Assembly: GCA_947629875.1 (NCBI GenBank) | Contig: CANRFK010000066.1 | Span: 1-7,439, forward strand | From: an uncultured Clostridia bacterium | Lineage (GTDB): Bacteria > Bacillota > Clostridia > Christensenellales > Borkfalkiaceae | Length of the DNA stretch: 7,439 nucleotides | Reading direction: 5' to 3' | In this document: one piece after another, positions 4,925 to 7,439 of the stretch | How positions within the stretch are numbered: the first letter of the stretch is position 1 | Layout: each line of letters begins with the position of its first letter | The notes under the pieces: generated by a model | Database searches by the model: none | What the model saw: only the letters and a program-made list of their open reading frames with translations | Told to the model about the DNA's origin: nothing | Made by a program: the position numbers and the translations under genes

Positions 4925-6646
4925 TCAGCCGTTTTGGTAGCAGTCGCACATTTTTCCGTTGGGCAAAAATCCCGTGTCCGAACACTTGGGGCAGATGTAT
5001 TTGGGCACAAAGTCTGCCTCGGTGAGGCCGAGGCGCCCGAGCGCTTCGCGGCGGGCTTTCCTTGCCTCTTCGAGGCGGGCGGCGACGATTTTTGCCTCCG
5101 CGGGGGAGAATACTTCCGCCTTGGCAAGCTCGATCTCGCCCTTGCGCACGGCGGCGTCGGCCGCCTTAAATGTTTCGTCCTTTTCGGCGTTTTCCCGCGC
5201 CTTCTCCGCGGCGGACTGTGCCGCGTTGCGGCGCACGGCATAGAACCGTTCGCGCGCCGAGCGCATGTCGGCTGCCATGGCTGCCTCGCTCTTGTAGACC
5301 TGTTCGGGCTTCGCCGCCGTTCCCGCCGCGCGTTCGGGGATCTCGGAGACCGTCGCGGCGCCCGCGCGCTTCCACTCCGAGAGGAGCTTGTTCATGTAGG
5401 GCAGGGGGGCGGAGGCATTCGCGCTGCGCTTTGCCGCCTCCATGATCATCTCGTCGGAAAAATTCCACTGTCTGCGCCACGTCTCCGCCATGGAGAGCGC
5501 CGACTGCGTCTTTCTCACCACGCCGCACACCGATTGGATGCGCTGCAAGAGTTTGAGAAGGCTGTCCTGTTCGGCGCAGTACTCCTTCACGCTCTCGCCG
5601 TCCACGATGCCGCTCTGGTAGAGTGAATTCAAGAGGCCGTCGAGTTCGGGGAACCCGTACCCGAGCTTCATGCCGAGCCCAGCGAGCAGGGTGAGTTCCT
5701 CCTCGCCGTAGCCCCTGTCCGCCCACTTTTCGGCGTATTCGTCGGCGAAGGGGCGGGGATTTTGCACTTTTACGCCCAACTTCCGCGCCACTTTGAACAC
5801 GATGGAGGCCAGCATTTCGCGGCGGGCAAGGTATTCGCGCGCCCGCTCCTCGTCGGTCGCATCGTGCCCCGAGAGCTCCTCGATGAGCGCGTCGAGGGTG
5901 GGAAGGGTGCCTTTTTTCAGGAATTCCGCCGCGGCGAACACGGCGCCCGCTTCCATGCCGCGGGCATACCACTTTTCGAGGAAGTCGTAATCGCTCTCCT
6001 GCGGCTTGCGGTAGATGCCGAGGAGGGTGAAGATGCGGGAAAGTTCCCGTTCATGCACGTTGAAGTCGGCGAGGTCGGCTTCGACCTGCTCATAAGTATA
6101 CTTGCTGTCGCGGCAGAGCTTCTGCGCCTTGTTGATGACGTGGGAGAAGGAGAGCTTTTCGCCGTCCTTCTTCACGCAGTATTCCACGACGAGCAAGAAC
6201 GCCTGCTGTTCCATCGGCTCCTTTTCGAGAAATTCCAAGATCTTCTGCATCTCGAAGGGGCGGAACTCCTTGCCCGCCTTTTGCAGGAGTTTGTAAAGTT
6301 CCCTGTTGAATTCGGCGTACTTTTCGGGCTTTACGGCCTTGGGCTTGCCGACGGCGGTATTGACGGGCAGATATTCCACGAAGAGCGGCTCGCGGGAGAG
6401 AATTTGCACGAGGTCGCACTCCTCCCAGAAGTCGAAGATCTCCGTAAAGCGGCGGTAGGGGATGCGCAGAAGTTTTGCGGCGGCCGCGGCGTCGAATTCC
6501 TGACGGCATTCACAGAGATACAGCCCATAGAGATAGGCGCGCACGGCGTCGCCGTCGGCCTGCGGAAGATACTTCGTGATGAACTGATTTTCCACGCTCG
6601 TGTACATGTTCGCGGTAAAATCTTTGGAGAAGGCGCAAAAAGACAT
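4925..6646 (-). CDS. DnaD/DnaB-like primosomal protein with a C-terminal DnaC/DnaI-type zinc domain
   Basis: This is a 573-residue relative of the DnaD/DnaB helicase-loading proteins of Firmicutes, which remodel origins and help load the replicative helicase. Residues 15-95 look like the DnaD/DnaB N-terminal winged helix (YTSVENQFITKYLPQADGD, then AYLYGLYLC). Residues about 360-430 carry the DDBH2 signature, with WRRQWNFSDEMIMEA and the YxxxIxxxW-type motif YMNKLLSEW (417-425). An earlier helical unit near 215-290 may be a degenerate second copy. From about 445 it becomes a charged, alanine-rich helical stretch. It ends with a four-cysteine motif, CPKC (552-555) and CDC (567-569), flanking DTGF. 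That end resembles the N-terminal domain of DnaC-type loaders, but no AAA+ domain follows. GGAGG lies four bases before the ATG. B. subtilis DnaD is about 230 residues. Confidence 0.85.
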   Translation of the reverse strand: MSFCAFSKDFTANMYTSVENQFITKYLPQADGDAVRAYLYGLYLCECRQEFDAAAAAKLLRIPYRRFTEIFDFWEECDLVQILSREPLFVEYLPVNTAVGKPKAVKPEKYAEFNRELYKLLQKAGKEFRPFEMQKILEFLEKEPMEQQAFLLVVEYCVKKDGEKLSFSHVINKAQKLCRDSKYTYEQVEADLADFNVHERELSRIFTLLGIYRKPQESDYDFLEKWYARGMEAGAVFAAAEFLKKGTLPTLDALIEELSGHDATDEERAREYLARREMLASIVFKVARKLGVKVQNPRPFADEYAEKWADRGYGEEELTLLAGLGMKLGYGFPELDGLLNSLYQSGIVDGESVKEYCAEQDSLLKLLQRIQSVCGVVRKTQSALSMAETWRRQWNFSDEMIMEAAKRSANASAPLPYMNKLLSEWKRAGAATVSEIPERAAGTAAKPEQVYKSEAAMAADMRSARERFYAVRRNAAQSAAEKARENAEKDETFKAADAAVRKGEIELAKAEVFSPAEAKIVAARLEEARKARREALGRLGLTEADFVPKYICPKCSDTGFLPNGKMCDCYQNG

Positions 6647-6694
6647 GATCCCTCCGTTTGTCCGCCCGTTTTTTTCGGAAATCGGTCACAATGC

Positions 6695-6723
6695 TTGCTT
6701 TTTGTTTTGGGCTGGTGTATAAT
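6695..6723 (+). promoter_or_regulatory. Sigma-A promoter of sbcD
   Basis: TTGCTT (6695-6700) and TATAAT (6718-6723) are 17 bases apart. The predicted start is near 6730, about 66 bases before the sbcD ATG. Confidence 0.8.
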
Positions 6724-6751
6724 AGTATAGCATAACCCGAAAATTTTGCAA
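6724..6751 (-). promoter_or_regulatory. Sigma-A promoter of the dnaD-like gene
   Basis: On the minus strand TTGCAA (6751-6746) and TATACT (6729-6724) are 16 bases apart. The predicted start is near 6717, giving a leader of about 70 bases to the ATG at 6646. Its -10 box touches that of the divergent sbcD promoter. Confidence 0.72.
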
Positions 6752-6795
6752 GCGCTTTTTGGAGCGGCGGTGAAATTTTCGCGGCGCAACTTGCT

Positions 6796-7439
6796 ATGAA
6801 CATCCTTCACACTTCCGATTGGCATCTCGGAAAGCGGCTCATGGAGCGCGAACGTCTCCCCGAACAGGCGGAGGCAATGGAAGAACTCGCCGCGATCTGC
6901 GAGGAAAAAAACGTCGATCTCGTGCTCGTCGCGGGGGACGTATTCGATACCTATCTTCCGTCCGCAGAGGCGGAGGAGCTCTTTTTCCGCACCGTGAAGA
7001 AGTTGGCGGGGGAAAATAGGGCGGTCGTCATCATCAGCGGCAACCACGATGACGGCGTTCGCCTTGCGGCCTCCGCGCCCCTTGCGGGGGAAGACGGCAT
7101 CTACATCTTCGGAAACAGACCCTCCGCACCCCCCGTGGGCGGCGCGAGAAAGACGCGCGCTGTGGAGGCGGGCGAGCACTACGTCGTCATCGAAAACGCC
7201 GCGGGCGAAAGGGTGTACATCAACGCGCTTCCCTATCCCAACGAGGCGCGCTTCCGCGAGGACAGGACGGAGGAGACCTTCCCCGAGAAAATGACGCGCT
7301 GGATCGCGGCGGGGGACGAAAATTACCGCGGCGACATGCCGCACATTCTCCTTTCCCACCTCTTCGTCGCGGGCGGCGTGGTGAGCGACAGCGAGCGCGA
7401 TATCGACCTCGGCGGGGCGCGCGCCGTGCCCGTCTCCTG
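6796..7439 (+). CDS. sbcD: Exonuclease SbcCD subunit D (partial, runs off the window)
   Basis: SbcD is the Mre11-type nuclease of the SbcCD complex, which cuts hairpins and processes DNA ends using two metal ions, paired with the SbcC ATPase. The 214 visible residues contain the calcineurin-like phosphoesterase motifs in order: SDWHLGKRL (7-15, with Asp8 and His10), VAGDVFDTYLP (45-55, with Asp48 and Asp51), ISGNHDDG (80-87, with Asn83 and His84) and ILLSHLFVAGG (184-194, with His188). VVSDSERDI (196-204) matches the family block that follows. The full protein is usually near 380-400 residues, so the capping and C-terminal part lies beyond base 7439, probably with sbcC after it. ATG 6796 begins the typical MNILHTSDWHLGK N-terminus, although no strong ribosome site is near; GGAG at 6761 is too far. 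Confidence 0.95.
   Translation, partial: MNILHTSDWHLGKRLMERERLPEQAEAMEELAAICEEKNVDLVLVAGDVFDTYLPSAEAEELFFRTVKKLAGENRAVVIISGNHDDGVRLAASAPLAGEDGIYIFGNRPSAPPVGGARKTRAVEAGEHYVVIENAAGERVYINALPYPNEARFREDRTEETFPEKMTRWIAAGDENYRGDMPHILLSHLFVAGGVVSDSERDIDLGGARAVPVS

Noticed and set aside
5762..6730. 322-residue plus-strand frame antisense to the dnaD-like gene
   Set aside because: The opposite strand encodes a recognisable protein with promoter and ribosome site. Long antisense frames are expected in GC-rich coding sequence.
6747..6760. Near match to a catabolite (cre) operator before sbcD
   Set aside because: One conserved position is wrong, the match depends on a T-run, and catabolite control of these genes has no support.

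Overview
The window looks like chromosomal core sequence from an endospore-forming Clostridia-type Firmicute with a fairly GC-rich genome. It carries the spoIIGA-sigE-sigG sporulation cluster followed by a YlmC/YmxH-type gene. It also has a DnaD/DnaB-type primosomal protein, strong sigma-A promoters, Shine-Dalgarno sites of the GGAGG type and CCA-encoding tRNA. The coding style resembles uncultured gut Clostridia, but that placement is inference. No transposase, integrase, phage gene, CRISPR array or rRNA is visible.

Layout. Bases 1-363 are a tRNA-Arg(ACG) unit: a consensus promoter, a broken copy of the 5' part of the tRNA, the intact tRNA and a strong hairpin terminator. Bases 364-540 hold stacked inverted repeats and no credible gene. 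Bases 542-1402 are a two-gene operon (TfoX N-terminal domain protein, then a PPOX-class flavin-binding protein) with its own promoter and terminator. Bases 1424-1959 are an HD-domain phosphohydrolase gene on the minus strand with a consensus promoter. Bases 1960-2116 are a gene-free leader with two hairpins, one like an intrinsic terminator, and a candidate Spo0A-type promoter. Bases 2117-4883 are spoIIGA, sigE, sigG and a ylmC/ymxH-like gene, closed by a two-way terminator. Bases 4925-6646 (minus) encode a 573-residue DnaD-like protein whose end resembles the N-terminal zinc domain of DnaC/DnaI helicase loaders. Two divergent promoters with touching -10 boxes separate it from sbcD, which starts at 6796 and runs off the window.

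How the genes fit together. In Bacillus and Clostridium, SpoIIGA is the membrane protease that matures pro-sigma-E in the mother cell. Sigma-E drives early mother-cell genes, and sigma-G drives late forespore genes. The order here is the classical one. The DnaD-like protein and SbcD belong to DNA replication and repair and appear regulated separately from the sporulation genes.

Most of the window is ordinary core genome. The points most worth a second look are the DnaD/loader-domain architecture, the 83-base out-of-frame overlap of spoIIGA into sigE, the interrupted tRNA-Arg duplicate, the back-to-back promoters between dnaD and sbcD, and the unexplained stem-loop plus U-tract upstream of spoIIGA. 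I see no clear new defence or mobile system.
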